Below are positions 27,572-37,347 of a DNA stretch of 64,000 nucleotides, in pieces. Each line of letters starts with the position of its first letter. Within the stretch, counting starts at the first letter, position 1. Under the pieces are notes generated by a model. The model saw only the letters and a program-made list of their open reading frames with translations, had not been told where the DNA came from and did no database searches. Origin of the DNA: Halogeometricum sp. S1BR25-6 (lineage in GTDB: Archaea; Halobacteriota; Halobacteria; Halobacteriales; Haloferacaceae); assembly GCF_031624495.1 (NCBI RefSeq), contig NZ_JAMQOP010000005.1:62001-126000 (forward strand), written 5' to 3'. The position numbers and the translations under genes are program-made.

Positions 27572-30500
27572 ATGGCGAGTAAATCAGGAACTCTCCCGCA
27601 GGTAGTTGGAGACGTCCTCAAGCCGAGTAGCGAGCTCTTCGAGGGTGACGAGCTGATCAAGGGACAGATCAGGCTCTACGACGTTGAGTCGGATGATAAG
27701 GCAGCGCTGGAGGCTGACGCACGGCGATTCTTCGACCGGACGCTGCTGACGGAGGGGTTGGGGGATTCGCTGAAGCTCCTCCGGGACGCCCGAATCGGCG
27801 AGGGTGCCTCGAACATACACGAGTTTTACGGGCCCTACGGAACCGGGAAATCCCACCAGATGGTGGCGATGTACCACGCGTTTAACGCGCCGGAGGTCGT
27901 CGCCGAGTGGGCTGACGGTCGCATCGAGAACCTCGAGGAGGGACTTCCGGACGAGGCGACCCCGATCGTCGTTTCACTCCAGATGGACAGCGATACGTAC
28001 GAGTACCTCTGGGAGCCGTTCTTCGACGAGCTCGACTACGAGCTCGACGAGGACGAGTTCGAGGAGGGTGGCTACCCGGGCATCAAGACTATCGAGCGGG
28101 CCGTCGACGACCGGACTGTCGCGTTCTTCGCCGACGAGCTGGAGGATTGGTTCACCTCGCTGACGGGCAAGCGCGAAGCAGCCAATCGTGGGTTCTTGCA
28201 GGCACTGCTGGAAGCGACGTCCCGGACGAACCTGTTCGTCTTCGTCTCGACGCTGCGCCAGGACTCGGCGGTACATAAGATCCTCAATCGACAGGATCGA
28301 GTCGAGGTCAACATGTCCAACCAGGTTGACATCCGGGACGTACTCCGTCACCGGCTCATCGAGCCCGGCAGCATCGACGAGGGGGCGGTACGCGAGCTCG
28401 TTGACGACTACATCAGTACGTACGCAGAGACGGACCACGTCGATCTGCCCACGGGCCTGCGCGAGGAGATGGAACACACGTATCCGTTCCATCCCGAACT
28501 CGTCTCAACGCTGAAGACGCGCTACTACGCCGACGTCGAATCCGGAGCGACGCGGGGAATGCTGTTCCTGTTTGCAAAAGTACTCGTCGACGCCTACGAG
28601 GATACCGACCTCATCACTCACGGTGACGTCGACGCCGTCAAGTACAACGACGAACTGACCCGCATCAACACGGAGCACCAGCGTCCGAACAAAGCCTACG
28701 ATGACATCGTCGATCGACTCGACAACACGAACATCACGCACGGGCGCCGGATCATGAGCACGGTCCTGCTTTACTCGCTCACACCCGGTCTCGCAGAGGG
28801 GGCCACCCGCTCGGACATCGTCATGGGGACGTATCGAACGGGCGAGCGCGTGAACGACATTATGGTCAACTTGGAGCGACTACAGGGGAACGTCTACCAC
28901 CTCTGGGAGCAGGACGACGACCACTACGTCATCCGCGAGGCTGAGAACCCGCGCTCGCTCATCAAGAACGCCGCCCGCAACGTGAACGACGAGCGGGCGA
29001 TGGTGGAGCTGGGCAGCGCCATCAGCAACCTGTTCGGACCGCAAGCGTACGCGGTTGGCTTCGCGGAGGATGATTTCGGAGCAGTCTCAGACAACGAATC
29101 AGTCAAAGTCGTCATCTCAAACACGGAATGGACCCACGATGCGGTCAAGCGTGTCATCAAGAACGACGGCGCCGGCCGACAATGGCGAAACACGCTCGTG
29201 TTCGTCCAGCCGAAGGACGGACGCACGATCGCCCCTGGGGCTGAGGTGACGGGGCCGTTGGCGAAAATCCGACAGGTACTCGGTGCCGAGCAGATCATCG
29301 ACGACGACTCCCGCGACCCGGAGATCCGCGAGAAGGTCCGCGAGGAACAGACGAAGGACCGCGAGAGCCTCACGAAGCTTCTACGCCAGAACTACGGAGA
29401 GGTGCTCGACGTCGACGACGTACTCAACAACTTCGAGGGCCGGGCCAACATGGAGCTAGATTCGTTCGTCGTTGAGGGGCCCGTCTACGACGCGAAGAAT
29501 ATTGCCAAGTGGGCGGCGGCCGATACGTGGGACCTCCAGACCCCCATCTGGGACGTCGCGAGGACTCTGTTCGAGCGTAAGGACATGATCACGATCGAGG
29601 ACCTCTATGAGGCCTTCCTCCGTGACCCGTCGCTGCCGATTCCCCAAAGTGAGCAGGACGTACTCTCGGCGGCCCGTGAGGGCCTCGAGGACCAGCCCGT
29701 ACTAGCCCACCGCGAGAGTGAAGGGTTCCTCGCCAGCGTGGCTGATGCGACCGCGGACACGACGCTCGTCCTCGCTGAGAACGTCGAAGAATGGACCGGG
29801 GACGACGTGATCGAGAGCCTCCGGTCGCAACTGGTCAAGGAGGGCAGCGTCGATGTCAGCAGCTTCGAGCACGACCTGTTCAAGCGGAAGGACGTCCGTC
29901 TCATCGGTGACGACCCCCATGACGTGATGATGACGGCGGTCGCCCGTCTCGCCCGCGAGGACCGCTACGTGCTAGTGAGGGGGACCGATATCGTAGACAA
30001 GCCCCGGTCGGGCGTGGAGATTCGCGATATCTCCGACGCCGAAACCGTCAACAGCAGCGACGTCGTCGCGGCGATCAAGGAAGAGATCGGCAGTCAGGGG
30101 GCCGCTGCGATCAGCGACGTGCTCCGGACCATCCGTCAGGATCCCACCCAGCACCTGCCGGCCAATCACACGACAGACACGTTCAAGACCGCCATCCAGC
30201 AGCTGACCAACGACGACTACACGCTCCGCGTTGACGGGGAATACACCGACACGCTCGGCGCTCGCGACGTGCTGGCAGTAACGGTCGTACCGACGCTCTC
30301 GGCAGGCGAAGCTGACCGCCTCCGCGAGTATCTCGAAAACCGCGAGGAGAGGGAAACGTTCACCGTCGAGGAGGCACAGCAGGCAGCGGTTCCTGGGGCG
30401 GTGAAGGCCGCAGTGCGGACGTTCTTACTGCGGCATCTCGGCGACGAGGAACCCCTGCGGTTGGTCATCGCATCAAACGGCTCCGACGATGCCGATGACT

Positions 30501-30823
30501 ACTTCCCCGGTGCCGGATTCCGGGTGCCTGCTGATACCGGGTGGACGTTCAGCGGCTCGTTCACAAGTCCCGCCGATCTCCGCAGTCACTTCGCCGACGC
30601 GGTTGAGGAGCACGACGGCGGCACCCTCTCCCGCGGCACGCTCAGTCTCACGACCCGCGACGGAGGCGTGCTGTCTGAGACCCTCGATCCCATCGTCAAG
30701 AGCACACAGCAGTACATCGAGCTGACACTCGATGCCGGTCAGTCCCACGTGGATCTGGAGCAGCTGTTCGAGCGCCTACCGGACTCGATCACCGAGATCG
30801 AGATCAGGGTCGAGTTCGAATAG
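27572..30823 (+). CDS. DUF499-family ATPase
   Basis: 1083 residues from the ATG at 27572, chosen over a TTG 48 bases upstream. It begins LPQVVGDVLKPSSELFEGDE, the DUF499 N-terminal signature, with a Walker A FYGPYGTGKSHQMV near residue 88 and FFADELEDW (Walker B-like) near 195. The rest is long and helical, with IRDVLRHRLIEP, a DUF499 C-terminal segment and several winged-helix-like repeats. DUF499 proteins occur next to DUF1156 methyltransferases and helicases in phage-defence loci. The ATPase probably acts as a P-loop motor or switch coupled to methylation status. It sits between two DUF1156 genes on the same strand, 317 bases after the first and 125 before the second. Confidence 0.88.
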   Translation: MASKSGTLPQVVGDVLKPSSELFEGDELIKGQIRLYDVESDDKAALEADARRFFDRTLLTEGLGDSLKLLRDARIGEGASNIHEFYGPYGTGKSHQMVAMYHAFNAPEVVAEWADGRIENLEEGLPDEATPIVVSLQMDSDTYEYLWEPFFDELDYELDEDEFEEGGYPGIKTIERAVDDRTVAFFADELEDWFTSLTGKREAANRGFLQALLEATSRTNLFVFVSTLRQDSAVHKILNRQDRVEVNMSNQVDIRDVLRHRLIEPGSIDEGAVRELVDDYISTYAETDHVDLPTGLREEMEHTYPFHPELVSTLKTRYYADVESGATRGMLFLFAKVLVDAYEDTDLITHGDVDAVKYNDELTRINTEHQRPNKAYDDIVDRLDNTNITHGRRIMSTVLLYSLTPGLAEGATRSDIVMGTYRTGERVNDIMVNLERLQGNVYHLWEQDDDHYVIREAENPRSLIKNAARNVNDERAMVELGSAISNLFGPQAYAVGFAEDDFGAVSDNESVKVVISNTEWTHDAVKRVIKNDGAGRQWRNTLVFVQPKDGRTIAPGAEVTGPLAKIRQVLGAEQIIDDDSRDPEIREKVREEQTKDRESLTKLLRQNYGEVLDVDDVLNNFEGRANMELDSFVVEGPVYDAKNIAKWAAADTWDLQTPIWDVARTLFERKDMITIEDLYEAFLRDPSLPIPQSEQDVLSAAREGLEDQPVLAHRESEGFLASVADATADTTLVLAENVEEWTGDDVIESLRSQLVKEGSVDVSSFEHDLFKRKDVRLIGDDPHDVMMTAVARLAREDRYVLVRGTDIVDKPRSGVEIRDISDAETVNSSDVVAAIKEEIGSQGAAAISDVLRTIRQDPTQHLPANHTTDTFKTAIQQLTNDDYTLRVDGEYTDTLGARDVLAVTVVPTLSAGEADRLREYLENREERETFTVEEAQQAAVPGAVKAAVRTFLLRHLGDEEPLRLVIASNGSDDADDYFPGAGFRVPADTGWTFSGSFTSPADLRSHFADAVEEHDGGTLSRGTLSLTTRDGGVLSETLDPIVKSTQQYIELTLDAGQSHVDLEQLFERLPDSITEIEIRVEFE

Positions 30824-30948
30824 CACGACCGACAGGCACAGCCTCGAAACGAACCCGACTCTCGACGTACCGACCCGCCACACAACGACTCACGATACGG
30901 CGGCCCACCACCCGATACGATACACCATCACGATCCAACCTACAAATT

Positions 30949-33612
30949 ATGTCAAGAGAACAATACAACACCAAAGCGGACGAGCGGTTCCAGTACCCAA
31001 TCGAGCGTGGCTTCCCCATTGAGCGGGTGAACGACATCGCCGAGAAGGAGGGGAGCTCGAAGATGCACTACCGACCCACCTCGATGATGCACAAGTGGTG
31101 GGCTCGTCGGCTCGGTTGTGTCTTTCGGAGCATCTGCCTCTATTCGCTCGTTGACAACCCAAAGAAGCTCACCGTCACAGATCCAGACACCGGCGAGAAT
31201 ACACTCGGCGAGTTCGACGGCGGCACCTCGGATATCGAACAGTTGATCGCCGACGTTAACCTGTCCGATCCGGACTCGCTCTGGCCGCTCTACACGAAGG
31301 ACGTCCGCGTCGAGGACAAGTCCGTCCTCGATCCGTTCATGGGTGGGGGCACGACGCTGATGGAGGCGAGCCGGTTTGGTGCCGACGTGACAGGCGTCGA
31401 TCTGAATCCTGTCGCGTGGTTCGTCACCAAGAAAGAACTCGAGGCCGGCGAGACCGACGTCGAGGAGCTGGAGACAGCCTACGAGAACGTGAAGGCCGCC
31501 GTCGCCGATGAGCTACGGTCGTACTACACGCGGTCGTGCCCAAACGGCCACGATCACGAAGCCGACGTGATGTACGAGTTCTGGGTTCGTGAACTTGGCT
31601 GTATCTCCTGTAGCGCGACGGTGCCGCTGTTCAAGGATTACCGTGTCGCCGCTGGCCGGTACGACAACAAGGGTAGCTATTACGTCTACTGTCCAGAGTG
31701 TGAATCGGTCTTCCTCACTGATGACGCTCGGTCCGAGTCCGCCTGCACAGAGTGTAGCCACACGTTCACACCCTCACAGGGACCGGTGAGCCGTGGCGGC
31801 TACTACACCTGCCAGGACTGCGGGCAGAAATACAGCATCACCGACGCAATCGCTGAGGGGCAGTCGTACAACGATCGGCTCTACGCCGTCGAATACTACT
31901 GCTCGCACTGTGATGAGGACGAATCCCACTCGAAGGCGGACGCGAAGAGCTACATCGCAGCCACCGCGGAGGACCGTGAACGCTACCGGAATGCCGCCGA
32001 GACGTGGGCCGAGCGCGAGGACCTACACGGCTACATTCCCAACACAGAGATCCCCCGGGGTGCTATCACCGAGGCGTCATCGATCAGCGGCAACGACGTG
32101 TTCCAGCATGGTTACGAGACGTGGGACGACATGTTTAACGAGCGCCAACTGCTTGCACTCGCGCTTCTACTGGACGCGATCGACGACATCAACGACCAGA
32201 ATCGAAAGGAGTACCTCCTCCTGGCGTTCTCGGACTCGCTGATGTTCCACAACAACTTCACCATCTACAACCGGTCCGGGAACAAGATCGAGGGCGTCTT
32301 CAAGACGAATTCATACAACCCCCAGATGGAGCACATCGAGAACAACGTCTGGGGCTGTGACTACGGTCGCGGCACGTTCTCGGCCACCTGGGACAAGGTC
32401 GTCGACGGCGTTCGGTGGGCACAGGCCCCGACCGAGCGGTATATCGACGAGGATGGCAACACCGCGAAGACGGCCTCGTTCGAGACGCCGCTGGGCGCGA
32501 GCTCCTACACGCTCCACCATGGTGACATGCGAGCCGTCGACCTCGAGGAGACGTACGATGCGGTCATCACTGACCCACCATACTACGACAATATCATCTA
32601 TAACGAGGTGGCAAACTTCTTCTACGTCTGGCAGCGCCAGCTGCTTGCCGACATGTACGAGGCCTTCGAGACGCCACTGACACCCGACCTAGAGTCGATC
32701 GCTACCAATCCTGCACTGGGAAAGGGCGACGAGGACTTCGAGAGAGATCTCGCGCAGGCATTCTCACGCATCCGTGATGTGCTCGATGACGAGGACGGCA
32801 TCCTCGCGTTTACCTACCATCATAAGGGCTCGGAGTCGTGGGGTGAGCTGTTGGAGGCCCTCTGTGATGTCGGATTCGAGATCACGGCGACATATCCCGT
32901 TTCGGCCGACCTCAACAAGTTCATCCAGGGCGAGGCGGTCTCGTTCGACATCATCGTGGTCGCTCGGCCCGCGAGCGAGCGGACTATGATCAGCTGGCGT
33001 GACCTCAAGCGCGAGATCTACAAGACGGCACGGCAGACGCGCCGCAACCTGCAGGAGAGCCGGACGCTCTCACAAGGCGACATCGGCGTCATGGAGATGG
33101 GCGTCTGCTTCCGTGAATATTCAAAGCACCACGACAAGGTTCGGCGTGGCGATAGACTAATGTCCGCCAAGGAGGTAGTCAACGAGATCTACGGAATCAT
33201 TCAGGATGCCAGCGACGTCGGCGCCGTCGACGTCTTCATCGACCTTCTGCGGACAGATGATCCCACGTATGACGACGTGATGAAGCTGTGCCGGGGAACA
33301 AGTGCGAACCCGGAGGAGCTGAAGGAGATGGCCCTCTACGACACTGAGGACCGTTTCGAGCTTGGCACGTGGCAGAGCGATGCGCGGCAGGCCTACATCC
33401 AGGACAAACTGTCGAACGAGCCCGACGAACTGACAGATCTAGACCGGCTGCAGTTCCTTCGGTCCGAGTTCGACCGCGGTGGCCGCATTCAGGACTACAC
33501 AAATAGATGGGAGATCACGCCAGAGCTGATCGACCTGGCCGAGCGCCTCGCTGATGCCACCGGCGATGAGGTCTATCATCGATTACTTGGCGATACCTCA
33601 CTCGGGGTGTGA
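30949..33612 (+). CDS. DUF1156-type DNA methyltransferase 2, intact
   Basis: 887 residues. Order of parts: YPIERGFPIERVNDIAEKEG with MMHKWWARRLG (DUF1156, residues about 15-60), LDPFMGGGTTLMEASRFG (SAM-binding motif I, near 125) with VDLNPVAWF, five CxxC-type pairs (about 185-330) forming zinc ribbons, AVITDPPYYDNIIYNE (catalytic DPPY, near 540), FTYHHKGSESW, then a helical tail. Motif I before DPPY with a long insert between suggests an alpha-class amino-methyltransferase whose insert holds target recognition. In a defence locus it would mark host DNA as self. It is collinear with the frameshifted copy and uniformly GC-rich. Confidence 0.92.
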   Translation: MSREQYNTKADERFQYPIERGFPIERVNDIAEKEGSSKMHYRPTSMMHKWWARRLGCVFRSICLYSLVDNPKKLTVTDPDTGENTLGEFDGGTSDIEQLIADVNLSDPDSLWPLYTKDVRVEDKSVLDPFMGGGTTLMEASRFGADVTGVDLNPVAWFVTKKELEAGETDVEELETAYENVKAAVADELRSYYTRSCPNGHDHEADVMYEFWVRELGCISCSATVPLFKDYRVAAGRYDNKGSYYVYCPECESVFLTDDARSESACTECSHTFTPSQGPVSRGGYYTCQDCGQKYSITDAIAEGQSYNDRLYAVEYYCSHCDEDESHSKADAKSYIAATAEDRERYRNAAETWAEREDLHGYIPNTEIPRGAITEASSISGNDVFQHGYETWDDMFNERQLLALALLLDAIDDINDQNRKEYLLLAFSDSLMFHNNFTIYNRSGNKIEGVFKTNSYNPQMEHIENNVWGCDYGRGTFSATWDKVVDGVRWAQAPTERYIDEDGNTAKTASFETPLGASSYTLHHGDMRAVDLEETYDAVITDPPYYDNIIYNEVANFFYVWQRQLLADMYEAFETPLTPDLESIATNPALGKGDEDFERDLAQAFSRIRDVLDDEDGILAFTYHHKGSESWGELLEALCDVGFEITATYPVSADLNKFIQGEAVSFDIIVVARPASERTMISWRDLKREIYKTARQTRRNLQESRTLSQGDIGVMEMGVCFREYSKHHDKVRRGDRLMSAKEVVNEIYGIIQDASDVGAVDVFIDLLRTDDPTYDDVMKLCRGTSANPEELKEMALYDTEDRFELGTWQSDARQAYIQDKLSNEPDELTDLDRLQFLRSEFDRGGRIQDYTNRWEITPELIDLAERLADATGDEVYHRLLGDTSLGV

Positions 33613-33618
33613 TACAGG

Positions 33619-34023
33619 ATGTCTAAGTCCGATATCGACGGCCTCGCGGGTATGTACAACATACTTGTTGAAGAGGAGTTCAGTATTGTTGATTACCGCG
33701 TCCCGATCGAGACGTTCATCGAGATGCTTGAGGAGGGTGAGCTTCCGGAAGAACTCGCTGTCTCAGGACTTGACGATGCACTCACGACCGAGAACCAAGA
33801 ATTGCTCTCAGAGATGCAGGCGGCGATGCGGCAACGGCGCGACTGGCTCGACAGCCGGCCGTCACTCCCCACAGTCCAGTTCGTGGTTGACGGCGAGCTG
33901 CAGGATACTGGCGAGAGTTTTGAACTGCTCGTTGACGGGGAGTTCTACTCCCTCAAATCTGTATTCGGGCGAAGTATCAGCGAGCGCGAGCCGGGCTGGC
34001 TCGTCACGTCGTATCGGATCTGA
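33619..34023 (+). CDS. Small unknown protein in the methyltransferase operon
   Basis: 134 residues starting six bases after the stop of methyltransferase 2, so almost certainly cotranscribed with it. The sequence is acidic and soluble, with a helical N-terminal half (ETFIEMLEEGELPEEL) and a beta-rich end (VQFVVDGELQDTGESFELLV). No Cys cluster, membrane helix or known motif. I do not recognise the family. Its position makes it a candidate regulatory or specificity subunit of the DUF1156/DUF499 unit. Confidence 0.65.
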   Translation: MSKSDIDGLAGMYNILVEEEFSIVDYRVPIETFIEMLEEGELPEELAVSGLDDALTTENQELLSEMQAAMRQRRDWLDSRPSLPTVQFVVDGELQDTGESFELLVDGEFYSLKSVFGRSISEREPGWLVTSYRI

Positions 34024-34128
34024 GTCCAGGCGACGGGTGACCACGATTTCTCGTCGGTGTCGTTCGGTCCCGATCCGGTTCGGGTCTAGCTCCAACTTGG
34101 TTCCGAATCACCGCAGTGAGCGGCGTTC

Positions 34129-36003
34129 TCAACGGATCCAGACCTCTTCTTTGGTCGCCATCGTCGGCTCTCCCGCCTCATCCGGACGCTGCAGGAAAAA
34201 GAGAGTGAGCCGCCCAAGGCTTGCACCCGATCTATTGTCCGAATCTGCCGACACTTCGGGTAGCCGATACACCGGAATACAGGTGATTTCATGTTGGGGG
34301 TATACCCGTTGGTCGTTCTCGTCTTCTCGGGTGAGAACCGACTTCAGCCGCCTCCTCAATACCTGTCCTTCACCTTCGAGATCGGTTCTGAACACGGACG
34401 TGGACCGAACTAGTGCCCTAACCGCATCGTCGGCGAACCAATCCGGCCGTGCGATACTGAAGGGGGCGCCCTCGTCGGTGTCATAGAGGAACTCAAACGG
34501 TGCTTCCAGTCTGCCGTCTATGCAGAGCTGCGTATTCGGCTTCTCGAGCAGTTCGAACACCTCGAGCTCCGGATACCGATTGAACAGCACCCCACGCACG
34601 TACCCTTGGACGGCGGCTTGATACGCCTCGTGGTTGAATTCGTCGGTGGTCGGCGTGACGACAGCCACTTCGGCATCGGTCTGTGCGACCGTCCCACTCC
34701 AAGGTGTTGCGAGCGGACAGAGGAACGCGAGTTGCCCAGTCTGCTGAAGATACGCGTAGGTAAACAGCCGCGACCGGGATTTCGACTCCCGTGCCGGGTT
34801 CGACCCTTCTTGATAATACTTTGAATCGAGGACAGCGATCGTTCGCTCATCCTCCATGAGGAGATGGTCCGGACGATGGTGGACGTTCTGGCCATGCAGT
34901 TTCTTGAACGGACGGATCCTCTTCTGGGCGACACAGGTAATATCGTCAAGGACGCCGATCGGGTCCTGCTCACGAATCTGATCGACAGCCCGCTCGAGGA
35001 CTGCGTGCGAATAGTCCTCGAAAAACGGCTCCATTTTGAGGACGTAATCAATGTGGAGCCGCTGTGGGCCGTCGTCGCCCCGGCCGAACAGACTCGATGT
35101 CAGGAGCGACTGGGCAACGTAGAGTGCCCGCTGGTAGTAGCGGCGTTGCCGGGGCAGTGAGTGCGTTGAGACGCGTGCATATTCACCGAGATCGCTATAT
35201 TTGCTCGTGATTCCGTGCCGTTCGAGATACTTGAGATCGTCGTAGATATCGTTGAAGACGCGGACGATACGGCGGTCGGAAATGCGCGCCTCGGACACTT
35301 CCTGCTTAAGGAAATACAGTAGCTGCTTGCCGGCGAAGTGGAGTAGTGAGTTCACCGGGTTGTTATACTCCGGACGACTGCGAATCCAGTTCGGCACCGG
35401 TTCGCCTTTCGCGTGATTACGGAGTGTTTGTCCGAGATCGATCGTGCCAGTTCCTCGGTAGCTGTTCGATCGTTCGACGATGATGTCGCGAATGAGTCCC
35501 TGGCGGCTAATCCGATCGATTCCACGATGGTAATTGATGGCGAGCAGAACGATCACGTCCGCCGGATCGACGCTACGTTCGTCGTCCGTACCCGTCGGCA
35601 TGGTATAGGGTTCCTCGGCTGCCGGCACATCGAGGACGGTCAGCAGCATGTCGATGAGCCCGTTCCAGCCGATCTTTGGCTCAATCTCGATCGTGACGCC
35701 TGGGAGGAGGGTTACGATTCCGACAACATCCTTAGCCTCGATTTTCAACGCCTCCTCACTCAGTGTGACAGTGAGGACCGTCGGATTTCCGGGCTCACCG
35801 TCCCAATCACTTCGGTCTGAGCCGGCGTCAAGCAGGACCTGCTGTGACTTCTCGAAGGTCGCGCCGGAGCGTTCGAACCCGACTGTGGTAAGTTGTCTGG
35901 CGATACGGTCCGTGTCGAACGTCTCATCCCCATCAGCGGGGACGAACTTCTTTTCGCGTTTCTCCCGGATCGAATGCTGTCCTCGTGTGAGCGCGGTCGA
36001 CAT
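34129..36003 (-). CDS. McrC-family nuclease subunit
   Basis: 624 residues from the ATG at 36003. The N-terminal half has the McrC beta module (VGIVTLLPGVTIEIEPKIGW), then helices and HRPDHLLMEDERTIAVLDSKYY near residues 377-396, where the D and D-x-K form a PD-(D/E)XK active site, followed by a helix with SRLFTYAYLQQTGQ. McrC cuts DNA after McrB-driven translocation. The gene starts 13 bases after the McrB-like gene and is last in a three-gene minus-strand operon. Its last 170 residues (about 460-624) are an addition I do not recognise. Confidence 0.85.
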   Translation of the reverse strand: MSTALTRGQHSIREKREKKFVPADGDETFDTDRIARQLTTVGFERSGATFEKSQQVLLDAGSDRSDWDGEPGNPTVLTVTLSEEALKIEAKDVVGIVTLLPGVTIEIEPKIGWNGLIDMLLTVLDVPAAEEPYTMPTGTDDERSVDPADVIVLLAINYHRGIDRISRQGLIRDIIVERSNSYRGTGTIDLGQTLRNHAKGEPVPNWIRSRPEYNNPVNSLLHFAGKQLLYFLKQEVSEARISDRRIVRVFNDIYDDLKYLERHGITSKYSDLGEYARVSTHSLPRQRRYYQRALYVAQSLLTSSLFGRGDDGPQRLHIDYVLKMEPFFEDYSHAVLERAVDQIREQDPIGVLDDITCVAQKRIRPFKKLHGQNVHHRPDHLLMEDERTIAVLDSKYYQEGSNPARESKSRSRLFTYAYLQQTGQLAFLCPLATPWSGTVAQTDAEVAVVTPTTDEFNHEAYQAAVQGYVRGVLFNRYPELEVFELLEKPNTQLCIDGRLEAPFEFLYDTDEGAPFSIARPDWFADDAVRALVRSTSVFRTDLEGEGQVLRRRLKSVLTREDENDQRVYPQHEITCIPVYRLPEVSADSDNRSGASLGRLTLFFLQRPDEAGEPTMATKEEVWIR

Positions 36004-36016
36004 ATGTTTGACTGTG

Positions 36017-37252
36017 CTATTCGAAGACCGTCCGGTTCATCTGCCGCCCCTCTGCAGTGATTTCACGCTTGACGAGTTCGATCGCTGGCGTCAGATCGAA
36101 GCGAATGAACTCCTCATCATTGCTCAGCACCTCGTAATGCGTTTCGAGCTGGCGCATCTGCGGCAGAGTCGCTGTGTTCAGTAGCCGCGGCAGCGTGTAC
36201 GTCGCAAATGCTTGCCCGACGGCTTCATCCATGAGCTCCTCGTCCTCGTACTGCCCACCAGAGCCGCAGGCGCTGCCGAGGAATTCGGCGATGTCCTTGT
36301 AGTGCATCGGGCCGAACCGTGAAATCGGCTCATCGTCATCGATTGTAGTTCCTTCATTGAGGCCGTCGTAGTCGGCGTGGAACAGGGACACGAGCGTCTC
36401 ATGATCGTAGGGGACTATCGCAGGAACGTGCTCGTCGACCCACTCGCTGAACAGGTCATCACGGGCTGCCCGATCGTACTCGTCCAGCCCGACCATAGCG
36501 AACCGGCGGGTGATCGCGTCGTCCAGCTCGTTGACCGTCCGGTCAGACATATTCATCGTACAGATTATATGTACATTACTATCAAGCTGCACATTGTGCT
36601 TGTCGTCCTGATAGATGGTTTGTTCGGAATTTTCGATAGCCGTGTAGAGCGGCCCGAACACCTGAGAAATGTCGGCACGGGTGATTTCGTCGAGGATAAG
36701 TCCCCATTCGATACCGAACTCACGAGCATCGATGACGGCCTTCGAGACGATACCGGGTTGTTTTCGGTAGGCGAATCCGTTCTCCTCCTCTGCGGGCTGG
36801 ATACCGCCGATGATGTCTGAGGGAGTCCAGGAGGGCGTCGCGGTATGCACCTCATCCCAGTCGTAGAGGTCATCAGCGAGCTGCCGGGCGAAGTACGTCT
36901 TGCCCGTCCCAGTTGGGCCATAAAGGACGAGCGGTTTTCCCATCTCAAGGGCGGCTCGGGCGTTCCGCTCGACACGGTCGGGGACGCGGATTTTGGCGAG
37001 TTCCTGCCGGTCAGTAACGAGTTGCTTATACCTGTCGGGGATTTCCAGATTCCCCAGTACTGCCCGACGGACTTCCCCAAGCTGGCGAGTCGATTCGTGT
37101 TTTACGTCCAACTGTTCCTTGATCAAGATCTCGTCAAGAACCTCCTCATTCGTGGCTGCATTTTTGACCCACTCGGCAGTAGTCTCTGGATCCCGCCGGA
37201 GCGTCCCGAGTTGCTCTTTAAGACTCCTGAACGAATAATCCCCTGAACTCAT
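36017..37252 (-). CDS. McrB-like AAA+ ATPase
   Basis: 411 residues. The core is a McrB/MoxR-type AAA+ module: VLYGPTGTGKTYFARQ (Walker A, near 107-122), GLILDEITRADISQVFG (Walker B) and ICTMNMSDRTVNELDDAI with TRRFAM. The first 85 residues are helical and do not look like a modified-base reader, so target recognition must lie elsewhere, perhaps in the 617-residue AAA protein upstream or in the C-terminal part of McrC. The stop is 13 bases before the McrC start, so the two are coupled. The ATG at 37252 is 95 bases past the end of the upstream AAA gene. Confidence 0.87.
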   Translation of the reverse strand: MSSGDYSFRSLKEQLGTLRRDPETTAEWVKNAATNEEVLDEILIKEQLDVKHESTRQLGEVRRAVLGNLEIPDRYKQLVTDRQELAKIRVPDRVERNARAALEMGKPLVLYGPTGTGKTYFARQLADDLYDWDEVHTATPSWTPSDIIGGIQPAEEENGFAYRKQPGIVSKAVIDAREFGIEWGLILDEITRADISQVFGPLYTAIENSEQTIYQDDKHNVQLDSNVHIICTMNMSDRTVNELDDAITRRFAMVGLDEYDRAARDDLFSEWVDEHVPAIVPYDHETLVSLFHADYDGLNEGTTIDDDEPISRFGPMHYKDIAEFLGSACGSGGQYEDEELMDEAVGQAFATYTLPRLLNTATLPQMRQLETHYEVLSNDEEFIRFDLTPAIELVKREITAEGRQMNRTVFE

Positions 37253-37347
37253 ACACTAACAGGGTATTCACGTCGGTTAAAATAAGGTTCCGGTTATTAA
37301 ACAATCTACTGGAGCGAGAACAGAATCCAGGAAAGCTGTGTGGCGGA

